Shown here in pieces: positions 17,779 to 26,254 of a stretch of DNA of 64,000 bases. Each line of letters starts with the position of its first letter. The stretch's first letter is position 1. The stretch lies in the NCBI RefSeq assembly GCF_002899825.2, contig NZ_PPED02000002.1:751631-815630 (forward strand), written 5' to 3'. Below the pieces are notes generated by a model. It made no database searches and had not been told where the DNA came from. It saw only the letters and a list, made by a program, of their open reading frames with translations. This DNA is from Chryseobacterium phosphatilyticum. GTDB lineage: Bacteria; Bacteroidota; Bacteroidia; Flavobacteriales; Weeksellaceae. The position numbers and the translations under genes were made by a program.

Positions 17779-19230
17779 TTATTCGATAATTATTTTTTTA
17801 GTTAAGGTCGTTGAGTCTTTTAAATAAAAAACTACAAAATATATACCTGCTATGTGGGGAATATCAATATTTTTGTCATTTGATTGAACTGCTTTTTCCA
17901 TTATCAACTGTTGGCTGGTATTGAAAACTTTAACAGAATTAATCTTGTTTTCCAGACCATCAAAATAAATTTTTCCTTTTGTAGGACTAGGATAAATATT
18001 TAGATTTTTTTTATTATCGATTTCTGTTGTATTTAAAAATGAATCATAACCAAAGACTTTTACATAGCCTGCTCTGGTATTATTGGGGCTATCCGCACTA
18101 TGTGCAGAAGTCATTACTTTATTAGATGTTTTAGAAATTTCGTTTACAATCATAAAATCATTATATCCTGCATTTACAGTATTGCCAAGCTGAGTATAAA
18201 TCTGATTTGCCAGATCAATTTTATATACCAATAAACTACCGGAAATACTCTGATTCAAATTGTTTTTTATACTTGAAATCGCTACCAGATTATTGTCGGA
18301 GATACTTACATGCTTTCCAATCATTGCATCTGGAGCTCCTGTAATCTGTCCTACTTTTGTCCATAATCCATTAATTAAAGAATAAAATGTAACGGCTCCG
18401 TTATTTGTTGTTGTTCGGTTATAGAAATTATTTCCAATAGCGATGAGGTCCGAATTGGAATTTAATGAAAAAGATTCTCCAAAATGTCCGGCACTATTGT
18501 TGGTTTCTAAAATTGTTCCTCCATATTGTACCCACTGTCCGTTTTCATATTGGAAACTATGTAAAGTTCCTTTGCCTGGAGCACTTACAAAAAGCTTATT
18601 TCCATCAGGTGAAAGTTTGGTGGTACGCCCAAAGCCGTTTCCGTATCCAATATTTAAACTGTTTTCATTAATAACCCCAATTTCTGTCCACGTATTATTA
18701 ATTTTTCTGACTATGTAGACTTTTCCGAGAGACATTTGATCACTTCCCAGATTATAATCTGTATAGGCAAAAGTATTCCCATCACCAGATATGGATGCGG
18801 AATATCCTACATTACTATTTACAGCTGATGTAAGATTCCATGTCATGGTCCATACTCCGTTTTGAAGCTCATAAATACAAATGTTTGTATTTGCAGTTGA
18901 TACAAAATCGGATGTTGTAACAATAAAGGTATTCCCATTTTCAGAGAGATGTACATTATTTGACAGATAAGAGTTGTTGGGCCCATAGATATTTCCTGTC
19001 AAAGCCCAATTTCCATTGATCCAATCATATATTTTAATATTGCCTTTATGAGATCCCTGGTCATTATTAAAGGGAGTTCCAACTGCGATACGGTTTCCGT
19101 TATTTGACATACTGATAGATTCGCCGGACATTTCCACATTTGCTGTTCCATATAATGTAGATCCAATTTGAGTTTGTGCTATCAGGAACAAAGAATTTAG
19201 AAATAAAATCAAAACGTAAATATGTTTCAT
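17779..19230 (-). CDS. Secreted FG-GAP-like repeat protein with T9SS type A sorting domain
   Basis: A 483-residue exported protein. Signal peptide MKHIYVLILFLNSLFLIAQ, then about seven repeats of roughly 50-60 residues with the pattern (S/N)xNGNxxAVGxPF... G.. .VYxxxNGxW, suggesting a beta-propeller. The last 75 residues are a T9SS sorting domain (NLNIYPSPTKGKIYF to TKKIIIE). I start at ATG 19230; the longer reading begins at a TTG inside a poly-T tract and would spoil the signal peptide. Probably a surface-attached or released protein; the ligand is unknown. It is transcribed divergently from lptB. Confidence 0.8.
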   Translation of the reverse strand: MKHIYVLILFLNSLFLIAQTQIGSTLYGTANVEMSGESISMSNNGNRIAVGTPFNNDQGSHKGNIKIYDWINGNWALTGNIYGPNNSYLSNNVHLSENGNTFIVTTSDFVSTANTNICIYELQNGVWTMTWNLTSAVNSNVGYSASISGDGNTFAYTDYNLGSDQMSLGKVYIVRKINNTWTEIGVINENSLNIGYGNGFGRTTKLSPDGNKLFVSAPGKGTLHSFQYENGQWVQYGGTILETNNSAGHFGESFSLNSNSDLIAIGNNFYNRTTTNNGAVTFYSLINGLWTKVGQITGAPDAMIGKHVSISDNNLVAISSIKNNLNQSISGSLLVYKIDLANQIYTQLGNTVNAGYNDFMIVNEISKTSNKVMTSAHSADSPNNTRAGYVKVFGYDSFLNTTEIDNKKNLNIYPSPTKGKIYFDGLENKINSVKVFNTSQQLIMEKAVQSNDKNIDIPHIAGIYFVVFYLKDSTTLTKKIIIE

Positions 19231-19298
19231 GGTAATTTTTTTTTTTTGCAAAACTAATTATAAAGAAGCTAAACTGAATTATCTTACTAAGAAATTTT

Positions 19299-19306
19299 TA
19301 TATTTG
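19299..19306 (+). promoter_or_regulatory. -7 box (TATATTTG) of lptB, nearly touching the start codon
   Basis: Exact TAnnTTTG match whose G lies 5 bases before the lptB ATG. This would make the transcript leaderless. No clear -33 TTG is seen. Confidence 0.5.
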
Positions 19307-19310
19307 CCCT

Positions 19311-20372
19311 ATGATTTTACGCGGAGAAAACTTAATCAAAGAATACGGTCCTAAAAAAGTTGTAAAAGGCGTTTCTGTACAGGTTCAACAAGGAGAAATT
19401 GTTGGTTTGCTGGGTCCGAACGGAGCAGGAAAAACCACATCGTTTTATATGATCGTAGGGTTGGTTAAGCCTACTTCAGGAAAAATTTTTCTGGATAAAC
19501 AGGAAATCACTACGGATGCGATGTACCGCAGAGCTCAGAAAGGTATTGGTTATCTTGCTCAGGAAGCTTCCGTTTTTAGAAAATTATCTGTAGAAGAAAA
19601 TATTATGGGAGTTTTGCAACTAACAAAGCTTTCAAAGCGTGAGCAACAAATCAAATGTGACGAGCTGATTGAAGAATTTTCTTTACAGCATGTCCGTAAA
19701 AACAGGGGAGATCTTCTTTCAGGAGGAGAAAGACGTAGAACGGAAATCGCCCGTTGTCTTGCTACAAGTCCAAATTTTATTCTTCTCGATGAACCGTTTG
19801 CTGGAGTAGACCCGATTGCTGTTGAAGATATCCAGAAAATTGTAAGAAGCCTTGTCGATAAAAATATCGGAATTCTGATCACTGATCACAACGTACAACA
19901 GACTTTGGCTATTACGAACAAAACATACATCATGTTTGAAGGAAAGATCCTGAAAGAAGGTCTTCCGGAAGAACTTGCAAATGATCCGCAGGTAAGAGAA
20001 GCGTATCTTGGAGAGAACTTCGTGTACCAGAGTATTTTAGACAAGCCTAAAAAGAAAAAATATGCTTATAATATCTGGGCGGGAAATTTTGATTCTAAAG
20101 TTCAGTTTCAAGGTTTTGTAAATGAAAACTTTAAGCAATTTGATGATCTTAGACTGATGTACGGATTTGAAGACATTAGTTTTGCTTCACTGGCAAATTC
20201 AGAAATTGAACATATCTTTAATGATGTAGTAGACAAGAATGCAAATAATTCGTTTGTTTTCCAGAAAAAAGAGATTAATTCTCAATATTCCAAAGAGCAG
20301 GCTGAAGCAGATTCTAAAGAAGCAAGCAGACAGGAGCTGCATTATCTTACTACTTATATGTATGAAGGATAA
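19311..20372 (+). CDS. lptB: LptB-type LPS export ATPase with C-terminal extension
   Basis: ATPase that powers the LptB2FG machine extracting LPS from the inner membrane. Walker A GPNGAGKT (35-42), the signature in GGERRRTEIARCL and Walker B FILLDEPFAGVDP are all clear. The core ends at AYLGENF near residue 237, where E. coli LptB (241 residues) also stops. A further 116 residues follow (from VYQSILDKPKKKKYAYN), with no family I recognise. No other lpt gene is adjacent. The assignment as LptB rests on the close core match (QEASVFRKLSVEENI); the added domain is unexplained. Confidence 0.88.
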   Translation: MILRGENLIKEYGPKKVVKGVSVQVQQGEIVGLLGPNGAGKTTSFYMIVGLVKPTSGKIFLDKQEITTDAMYRRAQKGIGYLAQEASVFRKLSVEENIMGVLQLTKLSKREQQIKCDELIEEFSLQHVRKNRGDLLSGGERRRTEIARCLATSPNFILLDEPFAGVDPIAVEDIQKIVRSLVDKNIGILITDHNVQQTLAITNKTYIMFEGKILKEGLPEELANDPQVREAYLGENFVYQSILDKPKKKKYAYNIWAGNFDSKVQFQGFVNENFKQFDDLRLMYGFEDISFASLANSEIEHIFNDVVDKNANNSFVFQKKEINSQYSKEQAEADSKEASRQELHYLTTYMYEG

Positions 20373-20405
20373 AATGTAAGCAAATTATCAACAAAAAATA
20401 ATAAT

Positions 20406-20443
20406 AAAAACGTACCTTTTTCTCTTGAAAACGGTACGTTTTT
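20406..20443 (+). terminator. Terminator of lptB
   Basis: 11-bp stem AAAAACGTACC/GGTACGTTTTT with a 16-base loop, ending in T's, 34 bases past the stop. Confidence 0.75.
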
Positions 20444-20460
20444 CAGTTTAAATAGTTTCT

Positions 20461-22269
20461 ATGGCAAAACCTTTTAACAGAACAGTTACCTTGTTCGGAA
20501 TTTATAAACAGCTTGTCCCGTTCATAAGACCTTACCGGTTAATGATTTATGGAACCTTGTTTCTTACTTTTCTGGGAGCTCTTGCAGCACAGGTCAACCC
20601 ATTGGTATTAAAGTATACGGTGGATGAGGTCACTAAACTGACACATCTTCCACACCCGATGTCGGAAGGAATTCATATCCTCATTATTATTTCTGTTATT
20701 TTATTGGGTAAAGAGCTGTTGAATATTTTCATCAACTTCGGACAGAAATTTTATGGAGAAAAAATCAGAATTAATGTCAGTTCTATACTGGCACAGTCAG
20801 CGATTGATAAAATTTTAACCTATAGAGTTGCCTATTTTAATGATGAAAACCATGAATCCGGAAAACTACAGATCAGAATAGATCGTGGAATAGAAAGCCT
20901 GACAAAGTTAGTTCAGAACTTTTTCATTGATATTCTGCCACTTTTTTCCAATGCAATTATTGCGCTGGTCATTATGTATATGCAGAATGTATATGTGGGA
21001 ATTGTTTCTACCATTATTGTTCCGATTTATTTCTACATCAGTTCCTTGCAAGCAAAAAAGCTGGGCGGAGTTCGTCGCCAACTCAGAAATCAAAGGGAAA
21101 GAAAGACATCCGGATTGCTGAATCTGATCAACTCTATTATGGTGATTAAAAGTTTTGTTCGTGAAAAATTTGAGGGAAAAAAACAATATGATCTTCAGAT
21201 GGAACTGATGGAAAGCCAGATGATAACAAGACGAACCAATTTTATTTATGATGGATTAAAAACTTTTATCGAACAATTTGGAGTAGTTTTAATCATTCTT
21301 CTGACGGTCTATCTCGTTCTTGATCAGCAAATGACAATTGGAGCTATTATGCTTCATATTATGCTTTTCAATAATGTTTCTGCACCTATTCGCCAATTAC
21401 ATAGGATTTATGATGATATGAACGATGCAATGATTTATGCAGAAGGATATTTTGATATTTTAAATGCTGACAGTGAAACTGAACCTAACGGAGATTTTAC
21501 AGAAAAAGAAATTAAAGGAACTTTTGAATTAAAAAATGTAGACTTTACTTATCCTAACGGTACCAAAGCACTTCACAATGTTTCGATGAAGATTGAAAAC
21601 GGAAAAACTACCGCTTTAGTAGGCTTAAGCGGTGCAGGAAAGTCAACGATCATTAATCTTTTATGTAAGTTTTATCTCCCTGATTCAGGTGAAATCATAT
21701 TGGATGGAGTCAATTTAAATGATTTCAATAATACTTTTCTGAGAAGTGATCTGGGGCTAGTACTTCAAAGAAATCATATTTTCCAGGGAAGTATTGAAGA
21801 TAATATCCGTTACGGAAATATGAATGCCAGCTTTGACGAAATTGAAGAAGCAGCCAAGAAAGCATATTTGCACGAGCAGATTTTGGATTTACCCAATCAA
21901 TATCAGCATGACGCTACCCAGCTTTCAGGAGGACAGCAGCAGAGAATTGCGATTGCACGGTTATTTCTGAAAAATCCACCGATTATCTTTTTAGATGAAC
22001 CTACAGCAAGTCTGGATGCCATTGCTACAGAACAGATCAAGAACTCACTTGATGCAATAAAAGAAGGGAGAACCGTCGTTATTATTTCCCATTCATTGTC
22101 ACAAATTTTAGATTCAGATACAATTTATGTAATGAAAAAGGGAAGAGTCGTGGAAAATGGAACCCATGATGAACTTTATAACAGGGAGGGAGTCTACCGT
22201 GAAATTTTTGATGCCTCTGCAAGAAGTTTAAATCTTGATAAATTGGTCAATACGTTTAAAGAAAATTAA
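20461..22269 (+). CDS. MsbA-like ABC exporter (fused TMD-NBD)
   Basis: A 602-residue half-transporter that works as a homodimer. Six membrane segments lie in residues about 25-320. The ATPase domain (about 345-585) has Walker A GLSGAGKST, signature LSGGQQQR, Walker B IIFLDEPTASLD and H-loop SHSLS. It is of the MsbA/lipid or multidrug exporter type. Its position after lptB would suit a lipid A flippase, but a terminator-like hairpin separates the two and the family is broad, so the substrate is open. Confidence 0.88.
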   Translation: MAKPFNRTVTLFGIYKQLVPFIRPYRLMIYGTLFLTFLGALAAQVNPLVLKYTVDEVTKLTHLPHPMSEGIHILIIISVILLGKELLNIFINFGQKFYGEKIRINVSSILAQSAIDKILTYRVAYFNDENHESGKLQIRIDRGIESLTKLVQNFFIDILPLFSNAIIALVIMYMQNVYVGIVSTIIVPIYFYISSLQAKKLGGVRRQLRNQRERKTSGLLNLINSIMVIKSFVREKFEGKKQYDLQMELMESQMITRRTNFIYDGLKTFIEQFGVVLIILLTVYLVLDQQMTIGAIMLHIMLFNNVSAPIRQLHRIYDDMNDAMIYAEGYFDILNADSETEPNGDFTEKEIKGTFELKNVDFTYPNGTKALHNVSMKIENGKTTALVGLSGAGKSTIINLLCKFYLPDSGEIILDGVNLNDFNNTFLRSDLGLVLQRNHIFQGSIEDNIRYGNMNASFDEIEEAAKKAYLHEQILDLPNQYQHDATQLSGGQQQRIAIARLFLKNPPIIFLDEPTASLDAIATEQIKNSLDAIKEGRTVVIISHSLSQILDSDTIYVMKKGRVVENGTHDELYNREGVYREIFDASARSLNLDKLVNTFKEN

Positions 22270-22273
22270 AAAT

Positions 22274-22303
22274 AAAATCTCAGTTAGGAATAACTGAGAT
22301 TTT
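22274..22303. terminator. Bidirectional terminator
   Basis: 13-bp perfect stem AAAATCTCAGTTA/TAACTGAGATTTT with a 4-base loop between convergent genes. Confidence 0.85.
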
Positions 22304-22320
22304 GTACTGTAATAAAAATT

Positions 22321-22785
22321 TTAGTGAGTCTTTTCAGGAACCTGATAGGCTCCAACATCTGCTCCAAAAGCGATATTAATCCTGTTATAGCTATTGATTG
22401 CAATAACAGCCATCGTAAGATCTACCATTTCCGTTTCAGAGAAATATTGACTTACCTGAGAGTACATTTCATCTGAAACTTCCTGTCCGTTCAGAGAAGT
22501 AAGACGCTCTGCCCAGAGTAATCCCGCTTTTTCTTTATCAGTATAAAAAGAACATTCTCTCCAGGCGCTTACCAGAAATATTCTCTGTTCAGTTTCTCCT
22601 TTTGCTCTTAATTCTTTAGAGTGCATATCAAGGCAAAAAGCACATCCGTTCATTTGGGACACCCTGAAGTACAACAATTCCAGAAATGAATTGTCCAGTG
22701 ATGAATTCTGTACCTGAAAGCCCATGTTGTGAAGTGCATTTACAGCTTTACTACCCATCGCAAATGCATTGATTCTTTGTGACAT
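22321..22785 (-). CDS. AhpD-like carboxymuconolactone decarboxylase family protein
   Basis: A 154-residue all-helical protein with the CxxC motif Cys48/Cys51 and the following His55 (NGCAFCLDMHSKEL), the active site of AhpD-type alkylhydroperoxidases. It probably acts as a thiol-dependent peroxide or redox protein in the cytoplasm. True AhpD depends on a lipoamide partner, which cannot be assessed here. Upstream on the same strand, 187 bases away, is a Crp/Fnr-type regulator that could control it. The function is inferred from the motif. Confidence 0.85.
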   Translation of the reverse strand: MSQRINAFAMGSKAVNALHNMGFQVQNSSLDNSFLELLYFRVSQMNGCAFCLDMHSKELRAKGETEQRIFLVSAWRECSFYTDKEKAGLLWAERLTSLNGQEVSDEMYSQVSQYFSETEMVDLTMAVIAINSYNRINIAFGADVGAYQVPEKTH

Positions 22786-22812
22786 AATATTTGTTTTTGA
22801 TTAATTATGAGA

Positions 22813-22820
22813 CAAATGTA
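22813..22820 (-). promoter_or_regulatory. -7 box (TACATTTG) of the AhpD-like gene
   Basis: Exact TAnnTTTG match on the minus strand, 27 bases before the ATG; no -33 partner at normal spacing. Confidence 0.45.
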
Positions 22821-22875
22821 GAACTGAATTTTTCCGGATTTTTTTACAAATGATAAATTTTAAAAGGAAAGATTT

Positions 22876-22972
22876 TTGAAGCAGGAGGATGGGAGCGGGA
22901 TGCTGGAAGTGACTATTAGGTAAATAACTTCTATTCTGGCTACAATAACTTCTTTCTTCCAGCATCCTTCCA
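22876..22972. repeat. Inverted repeat with GGAAG/CTTCC arms, downstream of the Crp/Fnr gene
   Basis: Perfect 11-bp arms GATGCTGGAAG (22899-22909) and CTTCCAGCATC (22956-22966) inside longer purine-rich and pyrimidine-rich arms. It abuts the regulator's stop and may act as its terminator. Same design as near 5047, 33445 and 45164. Confidence 0.6.
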
Positions 22973-23545
22973 TTACAGCTTTTGTGCCCTTATTCTGCTT
23001 AATGATACCTGGGTAATTCCAATATAATCGGCAAGATCTCCCAGGCTGATCCTTTGGATAAGATCGGGTCTTTGTTTCAGAAAATTATGATAGCGTTCCT
23101 TGCCATCGTCTTCAAGCATTTCACTTATCCTTCCCATCATATTCACCGGAGCCTTTGAATAAAGTTTACTAAAAAGTGTTTCTGCGGAATGATACTTCCT
23201 GCATAATTTCTCAATCGTTTCTTTTGGAATTCGAAGAACTTCGGTAGGCTCCAGAGCAACAATCATATATTTTGACGGATGTCCGGTCAGAAAACCACTC
23301 AATTCTGCAAAGAATGAATGTTCTGCAAAAAAGGTCATGATGAAATCCTTATCACCATTGTCAAAAAATAACTTTACAAGTCCCTTTTCAATAAAATAAA
23401 AATAGCGGCAGGTTTCATCAGCTTTTAATAAAAAGTCACCCTTTCTGTACAATTTGGACTCTGAACTGGAGACCAGACCTTCCATTACAGCTTGTTCAGG
23501 TTTTAATATCTTTTCAATAGCTTGTATGAAGTGATTTTGGTGCAT
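22973..23545 (-). CDS. Crp/Fnr family transcriptional regulator
   Basis: A 190-residue regulator with a cyclic-nucleotide-binding-like beta barrel (about 20-125, with FIEKGLVKLFFDNG) and a short C-terminal helix-turn-helix (DLADYIGITQVSLSRIR, about 168-185). It ends right after the recognition helix, as is usual for the short Bacteroidota members. No Fe-S cysteine cluster is visible, so the effector is unknown. It is divergent from a WYL regulator with 96 bases between them, and the AhpD-like gene follows on its strand. Confidence 0.88.
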   Translation of the reverse strand: MHQNHFIQAIEKILKPEQAVMEGLVSSSESKLYRKGDFLLKADETCRYFYFIEKGLVKLFFDNGDKDFIMTFFAEHSFFAELSGFLTGHPSKYMIVALEPTEVLRIPKETIEKLCRKYHSAETLFSKLYSKAPVNMMGRISEMLEDDGKERYHNFLKQRPDLIQRISLGDLADYIGITQVSLSRIRAQKL

Positions 23546-23622
23546 AAGGAAGAGTTTGTTTTCAGAAAATAAATTTAATAAAAAAGGTATGATATTGTAA
23601 GGGATAGATCAAAAAAGAATTT

Positions 23623-23630
23623 TAGTTTTG
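23623..23630 (+). promoter_or_regulatory. -7 box (TAGTTTTG) of the WYL regulator gene
   Basis: Exact TAnnTTTG match 11 bases before the ATG. An ATTG at 23594-23597 is about 25 bases upstream, slightly too far for a standard -33. Confidence 0.45.
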
Positions 23631-23641
23631 TTGTAGCAATT

Positions 23642-24595
23642 ATGAATGATCATTATCTAAAGAAACTCGACCGGGTAACCGCCATTCTTACCCAGCTCCA
23701 GTCTAAGTCTGTTGTCAGAGCACAGGATTTGGCTGAAAAGTTTGATGTCAGTATCAGAACGATTTATCGGGATGTGAAAACACTGGAAAATGCAGGAATT
23801 CCGATCGTAGGGGAAGCCGGAAACGGTTATTCTTTGATGGAAGGATATAAACTTCCTCCGGTAATGTTTACGAAGGATGAGGTTCTGAGTTTTATCACGG
23901 CAGAAAAACTGATGCAAAAATTTTCTCACCAAAGTTTAGGAGATCATTACCAGACAGCAATGGAGAAAGTACGTTCAGTATTGAAATATTCGGATAAAAA
24001 CTTAATTCAGAATATTGAAAAGCAAATTGATGTTTTTAATTTTCATACCCAACCTGAAGATTCTCTTAAAAATGTAATCCCTATTATTTTAGACAGTATT
24101 GCAGATAAAACCCAATTAACAATAGAGTATCAGACAGTAGATGCAAGAGTTAGCACCAGAACAATTGAAACCGTTGGTGTTTTTTTTGAATTTAATTTTT
24201 GGTATATCATGGCCTATTGCACCCTGAGAAATGATTTCAGACAATTCCGGATCGATAGAATTTTAAAAATTTCCAAAACGCAAAACCCGTTTTTACAGGA
24301 GTACGGTCAGGTGAATGATTATCGGAAAAAATCTCACAACCAAAAAGAGAAAGCTAAACTTTTAGTAGATAAAAAAATCATGTCTCATCTGGTAAACTCT
24401 AAAAGATACTACGGTCTCATCGAAGAAGTAGAAACATCTGAAGGAGTAGAACTTACTTTTGAAACAGAATGGATCAATGACGGATTTCCACGCTGGCTTA
24501 TCACTTTTGCAGATTATGCAACTGTACTGGAACCGGAAAGACTTCGGACAAGGCTCAACGAGTTGCTCACAAAAATGACAGAAAGACATCAATAA
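23642..24595 (+). CDS. YafY-type WYL-domain transcriptional regulator
   Basis: A 317-residue DNA-binding protein. The N-terminal HTH_11 helix-turn-helix (about 8-62, with RAQDLAEKFDVSIRTIYRDV) is followed by a WYL domain (about 145-230, with FEFNFWYIMAYCTLRNDFRQFRIDRI) and a C-terminal WCX-like region. WYL domains sense ligands such as nucleic acids or metabolites in other members; the effector here is unknown. It converges on a DinB-family gene, a pairing often seen for this regulator type, so that gene is a plausible target. Confidence 0.88.
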   Translation: MNDHYLKKLDRVTAILTQLQSKSVVRAQDLAEKFDVSIRTIYRDVKTLENAGIPIVGEAGNGYSLMEGYKLPPVMFTKDEVLSFITAEKLMQKFSHQSLGDHYQTAMEKVRSVLKYSDKNLIQNIEKQIDVFNFHTQPEDSLKNVIPIILDSIADKTQLTIEYQTVDARVSTRTIETVGVFFEFNFWYIMAYCTLRNDFRQFRIDRILKISKTQNPFLQEYGQVNDYRKKSHNQKEKAKLLVDKKIMSHLVNSKRYYGLIEEVETSEGVELTFETEWINDGFPRWLITFADYATVLEPERLRTRLNELLTKMTERHQ

Positions 24596-24620
24596 AACCC
24601 CAGCTATGAGGCCGGGGTTG
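24596..24620. terminator. Terminator between WYL regulator and DinB-family gene
   Basis: 9-bp stem AACCCCAGC/GCCGGGGTT with one mismatch and a 6-base loop, between convergent genes. Confidence 0.6.
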
Positions 24621-24662
24621 AAGTGACTTTTATTGACAATAGATGAAATGGTTTTTGTTGTT

Positions 24663-25154
24663 TTAAAATCTCTCCCAGAAGAAAGGGGGCTCAATACCTA
24701 AAGCTCTCAGATAAACATATCCCTGTGCACGGTGGTGGATTTCGTTGTCTATAAAATAAAGAACATTTTGATACACCGGAAATTCATATTCTCCGAACAG
24801 GTTGAAAGTCTCCTGAAAACGCTCTTCAGAAATCATATTGAAATAATGATTGATTACTTCTGTTTCTTCATCCCATTTCTTTAAAATATCTTCTTTAGTG
24901 CCTGGTTTGAAGCCTTCTTCATTGTAGGCCTCCATATTGTTGTCAATGATTCCTTTTAGGGCAGGTCCGGCAATGCCAATCAGCTCTGTTGCCATTTTAG
25001 CGAAGGGTCTCATACCACCAATTGAAAATTCAAATAAATCTTTTTCAGGAAAGGCTTCAATAACTCTTCTTGTAAGATTTCTGTGTCCTTGCCAATCTTC
25101 TAATAATTGATCAGATGTCATGAATTGTTTAGTGGCTGTTGCTGTAGTTGTCAT
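24663..25154 (-). CDS. DinB family protein
   Basis: A 163-residue four-helix-bundle protein of the DinB/YfiT-like superfamily. The C-terminal DNEIHHRAQGYVYLRALG carries the conserved metal-ligand His. The upstream His usual near residue 50 is not evident (MRPFAKMATELIG), so metal binding may be altered. Family members include thiol transferases; the substrate here is unknown. A minus-strand TACCTTTG box lies 33 bases upstream of the ATG. It faces the WYL regulator gene. Confidence 0.8.
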   Translation of the reverse strand: MTTTATATKQFMTSDQLLEDWQGHRNLTRRVIEAFPEKDLFEFSIGGMRPFAKMATELIGIAGPALKGIIDNNMEAYNEEGFKPGTKEDILKKWDEETEVINHYFNMISEERFQETFNLFGEYEFPVYQNVLYFIDNEIHHRAQGYVYLRALGIEPPFFWERF

Positions 25155-25186
25155 AATTGTATGGTTTTTGTTTGTTATTGTTGATA

Positions 25187-25194
25187 CAAAGGTA
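25187..25194 (-). promoter_or_regulatory. -7 box (TACCTTTG) of the DinB-family gene
   Basis: Exact TAnnTTTG match on the minus strand, 33 bases before the ATG; -33 element unclear. Confidence 0.45.
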
Positions 25195-25338
25195 AGACCG
25201 GGTTATGACAACAGTTTGTCAGCAGGATTTTTGCCAATAAAAAATTTTTTATTTACTTATTAAAATATCCATACCTACTTTTCCGTTAGAAGAAAAGTGA
25301 ATTAATAAAAAAAGAAATTGATCCATTAGAATAGCATT

Positions 25339-25923
25339 ATGAAGAAGTATATTTTACCTGTAATGACAGGGCTTTTATTAATATCATGTAATAAAATTGA
25401 AGAAAAAATTGACCAGACCGTTCAAAAAACAACGGAGACGGTACAACAAAAAGCTCAGCAGGCAGTAGAAGAGACGGTAAAGAAAACAGTCAATGAATCT
25501 ATCAATTCTTTAACAAATTCTCAGGATGTTAAATTGAATGATGTATTTCCTGGTACCGGAACTTCTGTAGTTTCAGAAGAAAAGGGGAAAAAGTTCACAT
25601 TTCCTACCGGTTCTGAAGGATATATTTTTAAATATAAAGCAGATATAGCGGTCCTTCTTCCCGTTTTGGAGGGACAACCTACATCCAACGAAAACAAATC
25701 AGATAAGAAAGCCCGTAAAATTGATGGTCAGAGTATCATTGACAAAATAGATCTTGTATCAAAGTTTCTCCCTGAAAATACCATTGATACCAGTTTTTTA
25801 GAGGAAATCAAGACAGATAAAAATATTGAGTATTATAAGCTTAAGAGATTTCCCAACAGTAGTACTATTATCTACAACCCCCAAAATAAGACCGTATTAC
25901 AGTATGTAGAGGTAAATAAATAA
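25339..25923 (+). CDS. Hypothetical lipoprotein with helical repeat region
   Basis: A 194-residue lipoprotein with lipobox LISC (Cys17). Residues about 20-60 form an amphipathic helix of repeated units (VQKTTETVQQKAQQAVEETV), apolipoprotein-like. The rest is a mixed domain (about 70-194) with no motif I recognise. It probably sits in the outer membrane facing the periplasm. It is monocistronic, with a strong terminator after it. The function is unknown. Confidence 0.7.
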   Translation: MKKYILPVMTGLLLISCNKIEEKIDQTVQKTTETVQQKAQQAVEETVKKTVNESINSLTNSQDVKLNDVFPGTGTSVVSEEKGKKFTFPTGSEGYIFKYKADIAVLLPVLEGQPTSNENKSDKKARKIDGQSIIDKIDLVSKFLPENTIDTSFLEEIKTDKNIEYYKLKRFPNSSTIIYNPQNKTVLQYVEVNK

Positions 25924-25930
25924 TTTGGAT

Positions 25931-25956
25931 ATGGCCGGTTTTTACCGGCCATTTTT
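25931..25956 (+). terminator. Terminator of the helical lipoprotein gene
   Basis: Perfect 9-bp stem ATGGCCGGT/ACCGGCCAT with a 4-base loop, then TTTT. Confidence 0.85.
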
Positions 25957-26254
25957 GTACATCGTCATTGCGAGCTATAGGTGAAGCAGTTCAATTTGCT
26001 GAAAATTACGTATCAGAAAGAATGAAATCACAGTTATTTATGATGTAAGTTAATCGCTTTTTCAAACATAATTAAGAAATTGTTACTACATTTCTTTTAA
26101 TATTATTAATAAATTACTTGATGTTTGTGAATTTAATGCTTTTTGTAAATAAATACCATTTGTGTGGTTATGGAGTATTATTCACATCATATGATTTATT
26201 TTTATACTTAATGTTAATATTTTTACTAGATTTATTAAATAATTATCAATTTAT
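25957..26254. other. Intergenic region before the TonB receptor
   Basis: About 300 AT-rich bases. A fragment of a dispersed repeat (CGTCATTGCGAG..., 25963-25997) lies near the start. The rest should hold the receptor promoter, but I see no convincing TAnnTTTG box, riboswitch or open frame. A cobalamin or TPP riboswitch was looked for because of the downstream genes and was not recognised. Confidence 0.5.
25963..25997 (+). repeat. Fragment of a CGTCATTGCGA-type dispersed repeat
   Basis: Shares CGTCATTGCGA and the AAGCA core with the inverted copy at 60891-60916. I recall similar intergenic repeats in many Bacteroidota genomes, unchecked. Confidence 0.5.

Noticed and set aside
25957..26254. 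Cobalamin or TPP riboswitch ahead of the TonB receptor
   Set aside because: No B12-box-like or THI-box-like conserved segments could be seen in this AT-rich stretch.
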